Shown: in pieces, positions 1 to 10,400 of the stretch
How the letters are laid out: the number at the start of each line of letters is the position of its first letter
Numbering within the stretch: position 1 is the first letter of the stretch
From: Vibrio zhugei
Lineage (GTDB): Bacteria > Pseudomonadota > Gammaproteobacteria > Enterobacterales > Vibrionaceae
NCBI RefSeq assembly: GCF_003716875.1
Contig: NZ_CP033078.1
Location: 2,294,001 to 2,358,000, forward strand
Length of the DNA: 64,000 nt
Direction: 5' to 3'
Notes under the pieces: model-generated
Database searches by the model: none
Seen by the model: the letters and a program-made list of their open reading frames with translations, nothing else
What the model was told of the DNA's origin: nothing
Translations under genes and position numbers: made by a program

Positions 1-1
1 T

Positions 2-625
2 GGCAGGAGCGTCTGGCTTGAAGCAACTTACAACCCCATTCTTGATGGGCAAGGTAAAGTCTATAAAGTGATAAAATTTGCGTCAGATATTTCTGAGCGC
101 GTCAATAATGCCATTAATACAATGAACCTCGCGGCGCAAACATCCGAAAAGACATCAGCGTTAACAACAACGGCAATGCGAGAGCTGGATAACAGCGTGA
201 ATACCAGTGTTCAAATCGCATCACAGGTTGAAAATACTGCACAAGTAGGACAAGAGCTAAATCTGAAATCAAAGAATATTCAGGAAATAGTAACCACCAT
301 ACGTTCTATTGCAGATCAGACAAACTTATTGGCACTTAATGCGGCGATTGAAGCTGCAAGAGCTGGAGATTCCGGCAGAGGGTTCGCAGTTGTTGCAGAC
401 GAAGTAAGAAAGCTTGCCGCCAGATCGGCTTCCGCAACCTCCGACATTGCGGAGGTCGTAAAGGAGAACGCGGGGCTCATTGATAAAATTGACACCGGTT
501 TAAAAGAGATAAATGTGATCGCGAAAAAAGGTCATGAATCTATCGAGCATGTCGAAAAAGCTATCGAGAGTGTGAATGTGAGTATCAGTGAACTCGTGTC
601 AATGGTTGAAGCATTGAAACCCTAA
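2..625 (+). CDS. PAS-containing methyl-accepting chemotaxis protein, C-terminal part (5' end off window)
   Basis: The reading frame is open to the left edge, so this is the end of a longer gene; the GTG at 68 is not its start. The first residues ([23 protein letters not shown]) read as the end of a PAS domain. They are followed by the cytoplasmic signalling helices of a chemoreceptor with the hairpin tip core [18 protein letters not shown] and [13 protein letters not shown]. That tip contacts CheW and CheA. No membrane segment is present in the visible part. PAS plus MCP signalling domain suggests a soluble or Aer/BdlA-like sensor, but the missing N-terminus decides that. Confidence 0.9.
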   Translation, partial: GRSVWLEATYNPILDGQGKVYKVIKFASDISERVNNAINTMNLAAQTSEKTSALTTTAMRELDNSVNTSVQIASQVENTAQVGQELNLKSKNIQEIVTTIRSIADQTNLLALNAAIEAARAGDSGRGFAVVADEVRKLAARSASATSDIAEVVKENAGLIDKIDTGLKEINVIAKKGHESIEHVEKAIESVNVSISELVSMVEALKP

Positions 626-635
626 TTTTTATACC

Positions 636-663
636 AACAAATCCTTTATTTATTGGATTTGTT
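636..663 (+). terminator. Possible stem-loop after the chemoreceptor gene
   Basis: AACAAATCC and GGATTTGTT form a 9-bp perfect stem with a 10-nt AT-rich loop, 11 bp after the stop codon. No T-run follows, so intrinsic termination is uncertain. Confidence 0.35.
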
Positions 664-813
664 ACCAGAGCGCTCCTGATTTGTTGGAAGGTGTTTTACT
701 TCTTCATCAGATAGCGCTATTAACGATGAATGAAAAATGGACAGCTCACATCAAAACAAAAAGCTAACAATTAAAAAACAATGCGTTTAAATAAAAATTT
801 TTAACCTAACCAT

Positions 814-975
814 GGCTTTGTTGCGTAATAGTGATTTCACGCAGAATTGTTACCTACATTTAGAATAAAATTCTTAGGTCACTTCATCTATCTACCAAGT
901 CATAAGGTTTTAGTGGGCTTATCCTCTCTTGAGGAATGACTGGTGAAGTGGATTATTCTTTTACGCAACAAAGCC
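814..975. mobile_element. 162-bp MITE with IS903-like ends and 9-bp target duplication
   Basis: The ends are a perfect 15-bp inverted repeat, GGCTTTGTTGCGTAA at 814-828 and its complement at 961-975. The element is flanked by identical 9-bp direct repeats CCTAACCAT at 805-813 and 976-984. GGCTTTGTTG ends and 9-bp duplications are known for the IS903 group of the IS5 family. The 162 bp between the ends have no coding capacity, so this is a non-autonomous element or a deletion derivative moved in trans. The right target copy contains the stop codon of the neighbouring diguanylate cyclase gene; because the target is duplicated, the protein end is unchanged. A perfect duplication suggests a recent, simple insertion. 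Confidence 0.88.
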
Positions 976-976
976 C

Positions 977-2764
977 CTAACCATCCGCATAATTACCAGA
1001 GACTAAATAGAAAGCGTTCTTTTTCTTTTTTGCGATATACATAGCCTGGTCAGCTTTATTAATAATCTCATCTGAACTAAGTTTTTCGCCTTTATGAATG
1101 TAGGCTCCAATACTTGAAGTACAAATATAAGGTTCGGCCCCTAGATCGTAAGGATAACTTAGTCGTTCTCTTATTTTTTTGCCTATTTTTTTAACCCAAG
1201 CATCAGAAGAGAAAATTTGGTTGCGTCCAGAGAGCATAATTAAAAACTCGTCACCTCCAAACCGGCAAACCGTATCGCTATCACGAACAGATTCTATTAA
1301 TCGATTTGATACGGCTTTAAGTAAATGATCTCCTGCCTCATGACCTTGAGTATCATTTAGTAACTTGAAATCGTCGAGATCTATATACATCAATGCAATA
1401 GGAAATTTATCTCTTTTAGCTGATAGTAGTAGTTGCCCTAATCGTTCTTGCAACAATCTTCTATTAGCAAGACCTGTTAACGAATCGTAGAATGCAAGGC
1501 GCTTAATTTCTGCCTCTGCCGCTACAGCGGCACTAATATCTCTCGCTATCTTGGAAGCACCTATTACCTGCCCCTCAGAATTATATATCGGCGAAATACT
1601 CACTGATATATCTATTAGTTGACCATTTTTGTGTTTGCGTTGCGTGACAAAATGATCTACTTTCTGTCCACTTGAAATTTTATTTAGAATTTCAGCCTCT
1701 TCGTGTGACCTCTCACTTGGAATTATCAATGTCATTGATTGACCGATTATCTCCTCCTCTGAGTAGCCAAAAATCTTTTCAGCCCCTCTATTCCAACTTG
1801 CAATAATTCCATGACTATTCTTACTGATAATCGCATCGTCAGAAGATTCAACTATGGCTTTGAAATGCGCAAGGTTTAGTTCTGCAAGTTTCCTTTGAGT
1901 TCTTGCTATCGAACTGATAACACTTTCCCGTGAATTTCCTTTAACTATAATTGGCGTTAAAAAATTCCCTTTCCCTAACTCATGCAAATGGCCTTCTAAT
2001 TCAGGAATAGAACAGCCGATTATCTTACGAAGCTGCACGCCAATTTTAAAAATAAAAATAACCAGAAGTATCGAAAGTAAACATAGACTTCCTATAACTA
2101 GCATCAGCCTATTTTTTGCTATATTTACAGTGGATTGTGTCCTGTCAAAAACCATCTGTTCAGTTTCAATAATCGGTCGCATGATTTCTGCCTTTGTTGA
2201 GATAAAGAAATCATCTGCTAGCATTTCTAAAGCTTTTTCGCGTTTTTTAGGATCTGTCGGTACGTTTTCTTCAAAAAGGTCAATTGCTTTATTTTCTACC
2301 GCCACTAATAAGTCTGACTTTTCCTTAGAAAGCTTTAAATTTTGTAATTCAATTTCAGTAAAGCCAGCTCTTTGCATTAGTTCAATAATCGAAATTCCGT
2401 CACCGCTGGCGTCATGCTTCGACTCTGAAATATCGGGGGCTGCTCCATTAACATTCCAATAAGAAAGAGAATAATTCTTCGGTCGCGTTCTCAACCCGTC
2501 ACGTATTTCAACGGCAGCCTGAAACTGATGTTTATAAAGAGGGTTACCAGTAATGATATAAGTTCTTACTAACCTTGCTAAATCGTTAGATGACTGGCGA
2601 AGCTCCGCAGCCAACTTAATAGACTTCTCTCTCGTATCAACAGCACTCTGATAACGTAATTGTTCAAAAACAAGTACAACGATACTCGTACCTAACAAGA
2701 AAACAATAGCTAGCATCGAATACAAATAAATTTTGAATGCTTTAGGTTGTTCCTTCCATTCCAT
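977..2764 (-). CDS. Membrane-bound PAS-GGDEF diguanylate cyclase
   Basis: The protein has 595 aa. It has a membrane helix at about residues 13-33, a roughly 180-residue outer sensor region, a second helix near 220-242, a short HAMP-like linker, a PAS/PAC domain near 300-415 (SSDDAIISKN, WNRGAEKIFGY) and a C-terminal GGDEF domain from about 425. The signature RFGGDEF is intact near residue 505. RDSD lies five residues before it, matching the RxxD product-inhibition site, so an active, feedback-inhibited enzyme making cyclic di-GMP from two GTP is expected. The ligand of the sensor region is unknown. The gene ends exactly at the MITE target duplication; the upstream sequence shows only a weak ribosome-binding site. 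Confidence 0.9.
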   Translation of the reverse strand: MEWKEQPKAFKIYLYSMLAIVFLLGTSIVVLVFEQLRYQSAVDTREKSIKLAAELRQSSNDLARLVRTYIITGNPLYKHQFQAAVEIRDGLRTRPKNYSLSYWNVNGAAPDISESKHDASGDGISIIELMQRAGFTEIELQNLKLSKEKSDLLVAVENKAIDLFEENVPTDPKKREKALEMLADDFFISTKAEIMRPIIETEQMVFDRTQSTVNIAKNRLMLVIGSLCLLSILLVIFIFKIGVQLRKIIGCSIPELEGHLHELGKGNFLTPIIVKGNSRESVISSIARTQRKLAELNLAHFKAIVESSDDAIISKNSHGIIASWNRGAEKIFGYSEEEIIGQSMTLIIPSERSHEEAEILNKISSGQKVDHFVTQRKHKNGQLIDISVSISPIYNSEGQVIGASKIARDISAAVAAEAEIKRLAFYDSLTGLANRRLLQERLGQLLLSAKRDKFPIALMYIDLDDFKLLNDTQGHEAGDHLLKAVSNRLIESVRDSDTVCRFGGDEFLIMLSGRNQIFSSDAWVKKIGKKIRERLSYPYDLGAEPYICTSSIGAYIHKGEKLSSDEIINKADQAMYIAKKKKNAFYLVSGNYADG

Positions 2765-2936
2765 GTGCTAATAAATCCTGTCTATAATTTTGATGTTAAG
2801 GTTAAAAAAAATAACAAATTCAGAGATTAATCATACTGGAAACGCTTGAATATGTCGAAAAGTGAGTGTGAAATAATATTGTGTAGAGAGGTCCGTCTAA
2901 TGCGTCTGACATAAGTCGCTAGCCTGATGGCACACT

Positions 2937-3287
2937 TCATTTAAATGAAACGTTATCATGCACGGTAAATTTCGGAATCACGCCACAATCAGCAAACACA
3001 ATCCCTGCCTCTAATTGATCAAAAATCCAAAGTAGATGACCAACTCTTATTTTTTCCTCACCGGTATGCTCAAGTATACCGACTATGTAATCCCGAAAAC
3101 TCTTACCCAATTCTACCTTGTCCGCTTCACGCAGAGCTTGGGCTAACGCCTCTTCACTCAAAAACTTGTATGATTGAGATTTCAAATTCTCGTAGAACTG
3201 TCGGTCAGTTCCCCATGTATTAAAGGTATGAAATAGATAAAGAATTACTGCTGCAAATACCAACGAAATAAGGATTTCGAACAACAC
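2937..3287 (-). CDS. Small membrane-anchored protein of unknown function
   Basis: This is a 116-aa protein with one N-terminal hydrophobic helix (about residues 2-20, LFEILISLVFAAVILYLFH) and a soluble, charged remainder. I do not recognise the family. Translation would start at GTG with GAGG about 8 nt upstream, which supports a real gene. It lies about 170 bp from the diguanylate cyclase gene on the same strand. The IS3-family element is inserted about 70 bp upstream of its start, so its native promoter region is probably cut or replaced. It matches none of the ICE core genes I know. Confidence 0.55.
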   Translation of the reverse strand: MLFEILISLVFAAVILYLFHTFNTWGTDRQFYENLKSQSYKFLSEEALAQALREADKVELGKSFRDYIVGILEHTGEEKIRVGHLLWIFDQLEAGIVFADCGVIPKFTVHDNVSFK

Positions 3288-3414
3288 GGGGCAATCCTCG
3301 GTTAATTATCCATTGTGAAATAAAACAAAGTTTTTAGCTCTGCTCACTATTGCAGCTAGAAGTGGACCCCAATGGTTGGACACATAAGCTAACTTCTTAA
3401 GTGGTTGATCCAGC

Positions 3415-4284
3415 TCATGCAGCGTATCTCTGCCTACTAAAGTAGGCTTCATCAGGGGTGAGGTCATTGAGTCCCTGATGGTTCCGCTCCTCATTATAAA
3501 ACACCATGTAGTCGCCGATTTCAAGCTCTGCTTCTCGGGGCGTGATGTAAGCTTTTAAGTAAACCTCCTCATATTTCAGGCTTCTCCATAATCGCTCGAT
3601 GAAAACATTGTCGACCCAGCGTCCTTTCCCATCCATACTTATCCTGACTCCATGCTCGATTAGCTTCTGTGTGAATTCGGTGCTGGTAAACTGACTTCCT
3701 TGATCTGAGTTGAAGATATCTGGCGGCCCATAATGTTTAAGCGCGTCTTCAAGGGCTTCGATACAAAAGCTCGTGTCCATCGTGTTGGATAGCCGCCAAG
3801 ACAGCACCTTTCGGCTATACCAGTCGATAATAGCGACTAGATACAGGAATCCCTTAGCCATCGGGATATACGTGATGTCAATCGCCCAAGCTTGGTTCGG
3901 GTAAGTGACTTCGATATCACGCAAAAGGTAGGGATAAACCTTGTGTGCTTTGTTCGCCAGGGTCGTTCTAGGCTTGGGGTAAATAGCCCCAACACCCATG
4001 TCTCGCATGAGCCGAACGACACGTTTACGATTAACGTTATGGCCTTTTTTAGCCAACTCATTTCGAATGCGTCTGCTCCCCATGAACGGATACTGAAGGT
4101 GAATTTCGTCAATCATGCGGCGTAGTTCAATCTCTTCAGCAGAGAGCCCTATGGGTTGATAGTAAGCAGTAGAGCGAGCAATACAGAGAAGCTCACACTG
4201 GCGCTTTATTGACAATAGGGTGGATTTAACCAGCGAGCTCTTTCGCTGGGCTCGGTCTAACGACCGAGCACTTTGGCCAAAAAA
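3415..4284 (-). CDS. IS3-family transposase OrfB (DDE integrase domain)
   Basis: The conserved part (266 aa from 4215) has an HTH_21-like region, then an rve integrase core with the DDE residues visible in [16 protein letters not shown] and [12 protein letters not shown]. The frame stays open upstream to a T_TTT_TTG heptamer (4278-4284, complement strand) near the end of orfA. OrfB lies in the -1 frame there, so it is probably made as an OrfAB fusion by programmed -1 frameshifting, as known for many IS3 members; the start given here is that slip site. The catalytic residues and length look intact, so the copy may be functional. Confidence 0.9.
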   Translation of the reverse strand, partial: FFGQSARSLDRAQRKSSLVKSTLLSIKRQCELLCIARSTAYYQPIGLSAEEIELRRMIDEIHLQYPFMGSRRIRNELAKKGHNVNRKRVVRLMRDMGVGAIYPKPRTTLANKAHKVYPYLLRDIEVTYPNQAWAIDITYIPMAKGFLYLVAIIDWYSRKVLSWRLSNTMDTSFCIEALEDALKHYGPPDIFNSDQGSQFTSTEFTQKLIEHGVRISMDGKGRWVDNVFIERLWRSLKYEEVYLKAYITPREAELEIGDYMVFYNEERNHQGLNDLTPDEAYFSRQRYAA

Positions 4285-4538
4285 TCATTTTCCATGGTCA
4301 ATTGACCAATCTTGGCGTGCAGTTTGTCCACTTCTTCAGAGCTGTCCTTGCCTGACTGGTTTTCAGAGGCAAAAATCATGGCTGCATTTTCGAGCAGTTC
4401 TTTTTTCCATGTAGAGATTTGGTTCGCGTGCAGGTTGTATTTCTGAGCTAACTCAGCGACAGTTTTATCACCTCTAGCAGCATCAAGCGCCACCTTAGCT
4501 TTAAATTCGGGTGAGTGGTTTCTACGTTTTCTAGTCAT
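4257..4538 (-). CDS. IS3-family OrfA, helix-turn-helix protein
   Basis: This 93-aa protein begins with an HTH_Tnp_1 type domain (SPEFKAKVALDAARGDKTVAEL, shown in part) that binds the IS ends. It ends in a leucine/charged coiled-coil-like segment ([20 protein letters not shown]). Free OrfA usually limits transposition; the frameshifted OrfAB is the transposase. The TTTTTTG slippery run lies seven codons before its stop. Confidence 0.88.
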   Translation of the reverse strand: MTRKRRNHSPEFKAKVALDAARGDKTVAELAQKYNLHANQISTWKKELLENAAMIFASENQSGKDSSEEVDKLHAKIGQLTMENDFLAKVLGR

Positions 4539-4579
4539 AATCTGTTCCAGTATTTTTAGGTACTATACAAACAGATCAA

Positions 4580-5782
4580 TCACTTAAAGTCATGTCCGAA
4601 AATTAGGGGCCACTTCTGTACATTCGAGCTGAACAATAAATCGGCCTCAGATATATGAAGCATGGGTAACCAGATTGGCTTGTCGTCTTTGATCAGCACT
4701 TCAGGGGCAAGGCTTTCATATCGCTCATTTGAGACGGATTTAGTGGCCAATCCTCGCTCAATGAGGATGTCCGCAAGGGTATCAGGATCTCTTGGGATGC
4801 CAGGTATCTTGTCTTTGGCCAACAGCTCAATGATGTCCTTAGCCGCGCTTTTCCAAACCAGGTAAAGATTGGTTGATTGATTCGATTTTCGTACCCAGAC
4901 TCTGGCGTCTCGCTGATTGACTAACCACTGGGAACTGGCAAGCAATCGCCTCATGGCATCAAGTAGATAGCGTTCAACTGGAACACCAAGGGCATTGTCG
5001 TCAACGGAAATTCGTTGAGATTTGAGGTCTCGCTGTACACTGGTTTGGTCGGCTTCAATGACCAGTTTAGACAGGACATGCTCTGGATCGGTATTGCCAA
5101 TTGCCTCCAGCATGGCTTGCAAAATTTCAGGGCCCGGTTGGGTTAACCAGGCGAGCAACTCAGGTGTCATCACCCGGTTTAACACCAGAATTGAGAATTG
5201 CTCGTGCCGCTTGCACCGTCCGTCGCGCCAGCGAATGAAATAGCGTTCAATGCTATTATTAGCGGTCCACTGAGATAAGGTTTCTAAAAAAGGGTTCCAC
5301 TGATAGCGTCCATCTTCGTCTGTAATGGACAAGTCTGAAACAGGCTTACCAATATCATGGAACAAACCGCCAAGAGCCGCCGCAACACGCCACCTTGGTT
5401 CCAGCTCTTTTTTCTCAACCGGTGTGCCACTGGCAACAAAGATGATCCCTTCAGCTGCTTGTGCCGCCCAGAAAGCAACTTCCAACGAATGACGTAATAA
5501 ACCACCAGCACCACTGTGATGATGATGCTCAGAAGCTGGCAACAAATGAACATAAGCAGCCAGATGGTCAATGCAGGGCTGAATCAGACGTTGAAAATCA
5601 CGCTGGTTAAAGCCAAGTACCTGGCGCAGTTTGGCAATTAGCTCGTCTTGTGTGGACTGCAAATCCTCGGGGGACGCAGCTGGCAACCCCTTCAGGAATG
5701 GCGGGTAGCGTGGGATTTCTGCATCGAGTTGAGATGACAGTTCTGGTAGTGCTTTGGTTTGAAAAAATAGGTTTTTGAACAT
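4580..5782 (-). pseudogene. traI: MobH-family relaxase TraI, 5' fragment cut by IS3 element
   Basis: The N-terminal 388 codons are a TraI_2/MobH domain: a histidine run EHHHHSG near residue 86, LRHSLEVAFWAAQ, and an HD-type metal site LFHDIGKP near 140. These belong to relaxases that nick oriT in SXT/R391-type ICEs. After residue 388 the frame enters the IS end and stops 12 codons later, so the C-terminal part (the family is roughly 700 aa) is lost. The start has GGAGG 7 nt upstream. In SXT/R391 elements traI follows the s024-s026 genes and variable hotspot 5, which is the order seen here. A self-transmissible element is therefore not expected. Confidence 0.88.
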
Positions 5783-5920
5783 AGTGAACCTCCGACACGA
5801 TAGTGTGAAGGTTCATAAAATCACCGGCGGTGAATTAGATAAAAGAAATCCAGATCTATTGACACACAGATATTTTGAATAGCATTGCTAATTGATTACA
5901 AATGCCGCAGACTTTGTAAA

Positions 5921-6832
5921 CTAACTAGTTACTCGGCTTCTGCTCGGCGCTCTATAAACTTCCGACTCTCCATCGTCTTTTAGATCTATTTCGTATCGAC
6001 GCCTGTCTAGGACTTCCAAAAATCCCATAATCTGCGAGCTGTCTAAATTAATCTTCCCATCAACTATATTTGTGACAACATTAGTTTTTTCGCAGTAACG
6101 TTCTAGCTTATCTTGACTAATTTTTATTGCTTCTGATTGAGATTTAATGGAAGCAATATATCTTGCAGCTCTCGAGTGGTTTTGAGCGTACTGAGATATA
6201 CTATCAAAGTTAACGAAATCAATTTCACTCGCAATACTCGCAATGTTGGCTGGAACTGCATCCATAATTGCCTTCTGAAGTTGAGCTGTAAACTCTAGGC
6301 CACTAGGGCGGAGAATATGAATTAAATCATTCTGAATAATAAAATCGAAGTCATTATCCAATTTGAAAACAGTTTCCTCTAACGACTTTAAAGTATTATC
6401 AACATACTGAACCAGCCTATGCCTTTTCTTTATTAAAGTTTTAAACTGAGTTGAACGACGTACAGCTGTTATTCTCTGTTGGTTGTTATCAGTGAGCTTT
6501 ACAAAGTACGCGAAACATTGATTGATATTGTCAAAAGCACTGCAATCTTCTGGTACATTTTCGGACTCATGAAGAGTTTTAAGCTCTTGTACCAATGGGT
6601 CATTGATTGAAAAGGTAAGATATTCAATAGAAGAATATTTTTCTGATGGCTGATACGTAGCCATACTGCTCGCCTTATCCTGCATCTGTGTCTTTGTAAA
6701 ACTAACCATTTCAACTAATGACTTCTGTACGACTTCATCAACAGGAACAAACACAAAACCTCGATTGGGACTATCCAGACCAAGACCAAACTCAGTTATA
6801 TTTACATTTTCAAAATCAAAGTTAATAGGCAT
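5921..6832 (-). CDS. kwaB: Kiwa anti-phage protein KwaB (DUF4868)
   Basis: The protein has 303 aa, close to the usual KwaB length. The central part carries features I associate with DUF4868: FVKLTDNNQQRITAVRRS near 110-130, then LDNDFDFII, and FIIQNDLIHILRPSGLEF near 164-182. It has no membrane helix. The start codon overlaps the kwaA stop (TAATG), so the two are translationally coupled. In published work Kiwa is a membrane-associated phage-defence complex in which KwaA senses infection at the membrane and KwaB acts on phage DNA replication and transcription. The identification rests on the two-gene architecture plus motif memory, not a search. Confidence 0.8.
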   Translation of the reverse strand: MPINFDFENVNITEFGLGLDSPNRGFVFVPVDEVVQKSLVEMVSFTKTQMQDKASSMATYQPSEKYSSIEYLTFSINDPLVQELKTLHESENVPEDCSAFDNINQCFAYFVKLTDNNQQRITAVRRSTQFKTLIKKRHRLVQYVDNTLKSLEETVFKLDNDFDFIIQNDLIHILRPSGLEFTAQLQKAIMDAVPANIASIASEIDFVNFDSISQYAQNHSRAARYIASIKSQSEAIKISQDKLERYCEKTNVVTNIVDGKINLDSSQIMGFLEVLDRRRYEIDLKDDGESEVYRAPSRSRVTS

Positions 6833-7395
6833 TATTCATCCTCTAAAAATACCGTTTGGCTAAGCCTGTAAGCTGAAATTTTCTCTCCTTTGACAATATG
6901 AGAGCGCTTTGTGATTAATACGACAGGAATTCTGCCACTAATAGAGTTATTTGCTGCATCAGGTTTCAACGTATATACCCTGAACCCCTTCATGGCCCAA
7001 AAAATGTTCATATAATGCATATTCAGATGCCAAAACAGAAACACAATGAACGTTATTGCCGCCACATGACCCGCTAAGTCTCTAATACTATCGATATTGA
7101 CACTATAGAAAGGAAGTAACATAGCAAAAAGGTAAACAAGTAGATGATCTCTGTGATCCTCACAATCGCCTGCGGTCACTTCTCGCCGATCTTTTCTTTT
7201 TTTGACTAATCTTACGCGGAACCACAAGAATAAATTTGGCACCGTAATAAAAAAAAGGCAGAAAGAAAGAAAATATACTTCCGAAATACCTTTTATTCCC
7301 CACCCCTTAATTGCCCAAAGAATGAATAGTGGGGACATACTGCTCAAGACCATTAGTAGCCTAGCTAGCGACAAACCTTCATTATTTCCTGTCAT
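6832..7395 (-). CDS. kwaA: Kiwa anti-phage membrane protein KwaA
   Basis: The 187-aa protein has four predicted membrane helices at about residues 10-28, 38-60, 86-106 and 108-130, and a soluble C-terminal tail of about 55 residues. Size, four-helix topology and coupling to a DUF4868 gene match KwaA, the membrane half of Kiwa. An AAGGG ribosome-binding site precedes the ATG. It lies 104 bp after hsdR on the same strand, so it may have its own promoter or be read with the restriction operon. The codon use is AT-rich compared with hsdR, suggesting a separate origin. Confidence 0.8.
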   Translation of the reverse strand: MTGNNEGLSLARLLMVLSSMSPLFILWAIKGWGIKGISEVYFLSFCLFFITVPNLFLWFRVRLVKKRKDRREVTAGDCEDHRDHLLVYLFAMLLPFYSVNIDSIRDLAGHVAAITFIVFLFWHLNMHYMNIFWAMKGFRVYTLKPDAANNSISGRIPVVLITKRSHIVKGEKISAYRLSQTVFLEDE

Positions 7396-7499
7396 AAAAC
7401 CACCCTTAAACCTAAATAAACGCTACTCACCAAAAGAATAGATTCTGTAAAATCTATATCATCGAGCAAGCGAGCGGCGCTTAAATAGATCGTCATTTT

Positions 7500-10400
7500 T
7501 TATATCTGCCCACCCACACCTTTGAATTTTTCAACAAAAGCGGCAATTTTCTGAAACACCGTTTGCTTCTGGGTTCGGTACTGTGGGTTCAATGGGCTAA
7601 GTTTGGGCAGCGCCTCATTAAGTGCAGTGCCATTTTCAGAGGCGTACTCACGTTTGAGTGATGACGCAATATAGCGTTTGGCAGCATCGATATTGAGCTT
7701 TTCAGAGGCTATAATGGCATCGGCTTCGCGCTTCTGCTCCGCCTGGGCGAATTTGAAGAAAGCGTCGATAATGCTGGCTTTGTCATTGATCTCATCTAGG
7801 TTTGTCTGGTTAATAAAATCAACCACCAAGCTTTCTTTCGCTCTATTGCCAAGGCTGCCGCGAATCATACGACGAACTTCTTCAATCAAGCCTTCTTTGC
7901 TCTTGTTCTTCTTATTGTGATCAAAAATAAGCTCAAGAATATAATCGAGGTTTATTTCCTGAGATTTAAGCAAATCAATTTCAAAGACCACGTCGTCCCA
8001 ATCTACCGTTGACTTATCTTTGTCCTGACCTTCTTTATCGCGTCGCAACCAGTCGCGGGTATCGTTGTAGGTAGAACGATAATCTTGAATAGCACGCTCG
8101 CTTGGCATATCGATGGTTTGCATTGCCTCGATGTCAGCATCATCCAGATAGTACTTTGACTTGAACTCTTCAACAGCTTGTTCATCACTGGTATCTAAGC
8201 TTTGCAGTGCTTTTAATCCAGCAAACTCATCGTAGTTTTGTAAAATATTTTCTGCTTTTAGGTATTCACCAAACAGCTTGGCAAATTCTTTTTTATCTTG
8301 TTCTTTTTCAATATTTTCTGGGTTTGGAAAACGTTCTTGCAGCTCTTTTACGATATCAACAAAACCTCGACGAGCTTGGCCAGTAGCAATATCGTTAAAG
8401 CCTTCCATATATTCTTTGTAGCTCTTCTCTAACACCACGTTTTTGGTGTTTTTGTCACCAAACAAAGTGATGGCATCGATGGTTGCCTGCTCTAAGTCCC
8501 GGAAGGTAACAATATTGCCAAAGGTCTTCGTTGCATCATAAATGCGATTAGTGCGAGAAAACGCCTGCATCAAGCCGTGATAGCGCAAATTCTTGTCAAC
8601 AAACAAGGTATTGAGCGTAGGCGCATCAAAACCCGTTAAAAACATACCGACCACTATGAGCAGATCTATTTCTTGATTCTTCACGCGCTGGGCAAGGTCA
8701 CGGTAGTAGTTCTGAAAGCCATTACTATCCACGCCATAGTTAGATTTAAACATGGCGTTGTAATCGTTAATCGCGGCGCTCAAAAACTCTTTCGCGCTGC
8801 TGTTCATGGCACTGACTTCAAAACTCTCATCTAAAATATCACCAATGGCGTCCTGCTCTTCATTGGCTGCAAATGAGAAGATAGTCGCAATTCGCAGAGG
8901 TTTACTTGTAGGTCCATTTTCGGCCTCGGCCTGCAATGTTTTAAAGGTTTCATAGTAGGCTTTCGCTGCATCAACACTACTGACCGCAAACATGGCGTTA
9001 AACCCTTTGGCACCAGAATAGGCTCGATGCGTTTTCTGGTTAAAATGGTTCAGAATATACTGCGAGATTTCACGAATGCGCATTGGATGTAAGAATGCTT
9101 TCTTGTTCTCCGCCGCACTAAGCTTCTTATCATCCTGCTCAGTCTCAATGCTCTTAAATTGCGGACGAACATCGTTATAGTCCACTTTGAACTTGAGTAC
9201 TTTTTCATCACGAATGGCATCAGTGATCACATAAGTGTGCAACTGCTGGCCAAACACGCTGCCCGTGGTTTCAGCACCCAAGGCATTTTCAGGGAAAATT
9301 GGCGTACCGGTAAAGCCAAACTGGTAGTACTTTTTGAATTTCTTCTTCAGGTTTTTCTGCGCTTCACCGAACTGGCTTCGATGACACTCATCAAAAATAA
9401 AGACAACTTGCTTGTTGTATATAGCTAAATCGCTTTCGCTTTTGATTAAGTTGTTGAGCTTTTGGATAGTGGTAACAACAATCTTGTTATCGTCTTTATC
9501 CAGATTACTCTTAAGCCCTGCGGTACTGTCTGAACCGTTCACACTATCAGGTGAGAAGCGCTGATACTCTTTCATGGTCTGATAGTCGAGGTCTTTGCGG
9601 TCCACCACAAAAAAGACTTTATCGATACAGTCTAAATCGGTGGCCAAACGTGCCGCCTTAAAGCTGGTGAGTGTTTTTCCTGAACCTGTGGTGTGCCAAA
9701 TGTACCCACCGCTCTCGGTGTTGCTCCAGTTCTTAGCATTAAACGCGCTCTTTATTTTCCATAAAATGCGCTCAGTGGCCGCAATCTGGTAGGGGCGCAT
9801 CACTAGCAAGGTATTGCTGACGTCAAACACCGAGTAACGCAAGATCACTTCAAGCAAGGTCTCTTTCTGGAAAAAAGTGGCGGTAAAGTCTTTTAAATCC
9901 TTAATCAGCGTATTGTCAGATTTTGCCCAATTCATCGTAAAGTCGAAGCTGTTTTTGTCGCGCTTAGTGGTATTGGCAAAATAGCGCGTGTCGGTGCCAT
10001 TAGAGATCACAAATAGCTGCAAGAACTTGTACAACGAGTTCTCGCTATTAAAGCTTTCTTTGCTGTAGCGATGTATTTGATTAAACGCCTCACGGATCGC
10101 CACACCACGCTTTTTCAGTTCAATTTGCACCAAAGGCAAACCATTGACCAAAATCGTCACATCGTAACGGTTGGCATGGCTTCCAGTTTGCTCAAACTGC
10201 TTAATCACCTGCACTTTGTTACGAGCAATGGTTTTCTTGTCGAACAGGTAGATGTTTTCTATATGGCCATCATCAAAGACAAAATCGAAGATATAGTCGC
10301 TGTGCACCTTGCGGGTTTTGTCGAGAATATTGTCGCTTGGGGTGTTTAAGTATTGCTCGCAAAAGCGAGCCCACTCGGCATCGGTAAACTCGACCTTATT

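Larger units (their letters stand above)
3358..4617 (-). mobile_element. IS3-family insertion sequence, about 1.26 kb
   Basis: Imperfect terminal inverted repeats begin with AGAAGTGG at 3358-3365 and, complemented, at 4610-4617. Similarity continues inwards through TNGGACA and TTAAGTG.TTGATC. The element holds orfA and orfB in the usual order with orfB in the -1 frame. The flanks (GCT left, GTA right) show no 3-5 bp target duplication, so the outside sequences were probably not adjacent before insertion; an IS-driven deletion or recombination between two copies would explain this. The right end supplies the last 12 codons and stop of the truncated relaxase gene. Confidence 0.9.

Noticed and set aside
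977..3287. Treating the cyclase and 116-aa genes as ICE cargo
   Set aside because: Some SXT elements carry diguanylate cyclase genes, but those sit among transfer genes, which are absent here; the IS without target duplication suggests a join to other DNA. Not excluded, only unsupported.
3306..4125. Several small frames on both strands inside the IS3 element (e.g. 3306-3524, 3837-4112, 3892-4125)
   Set aside because: They overlap orfB in other frames, lack ribosome-binding sites and have no recognisable domain.
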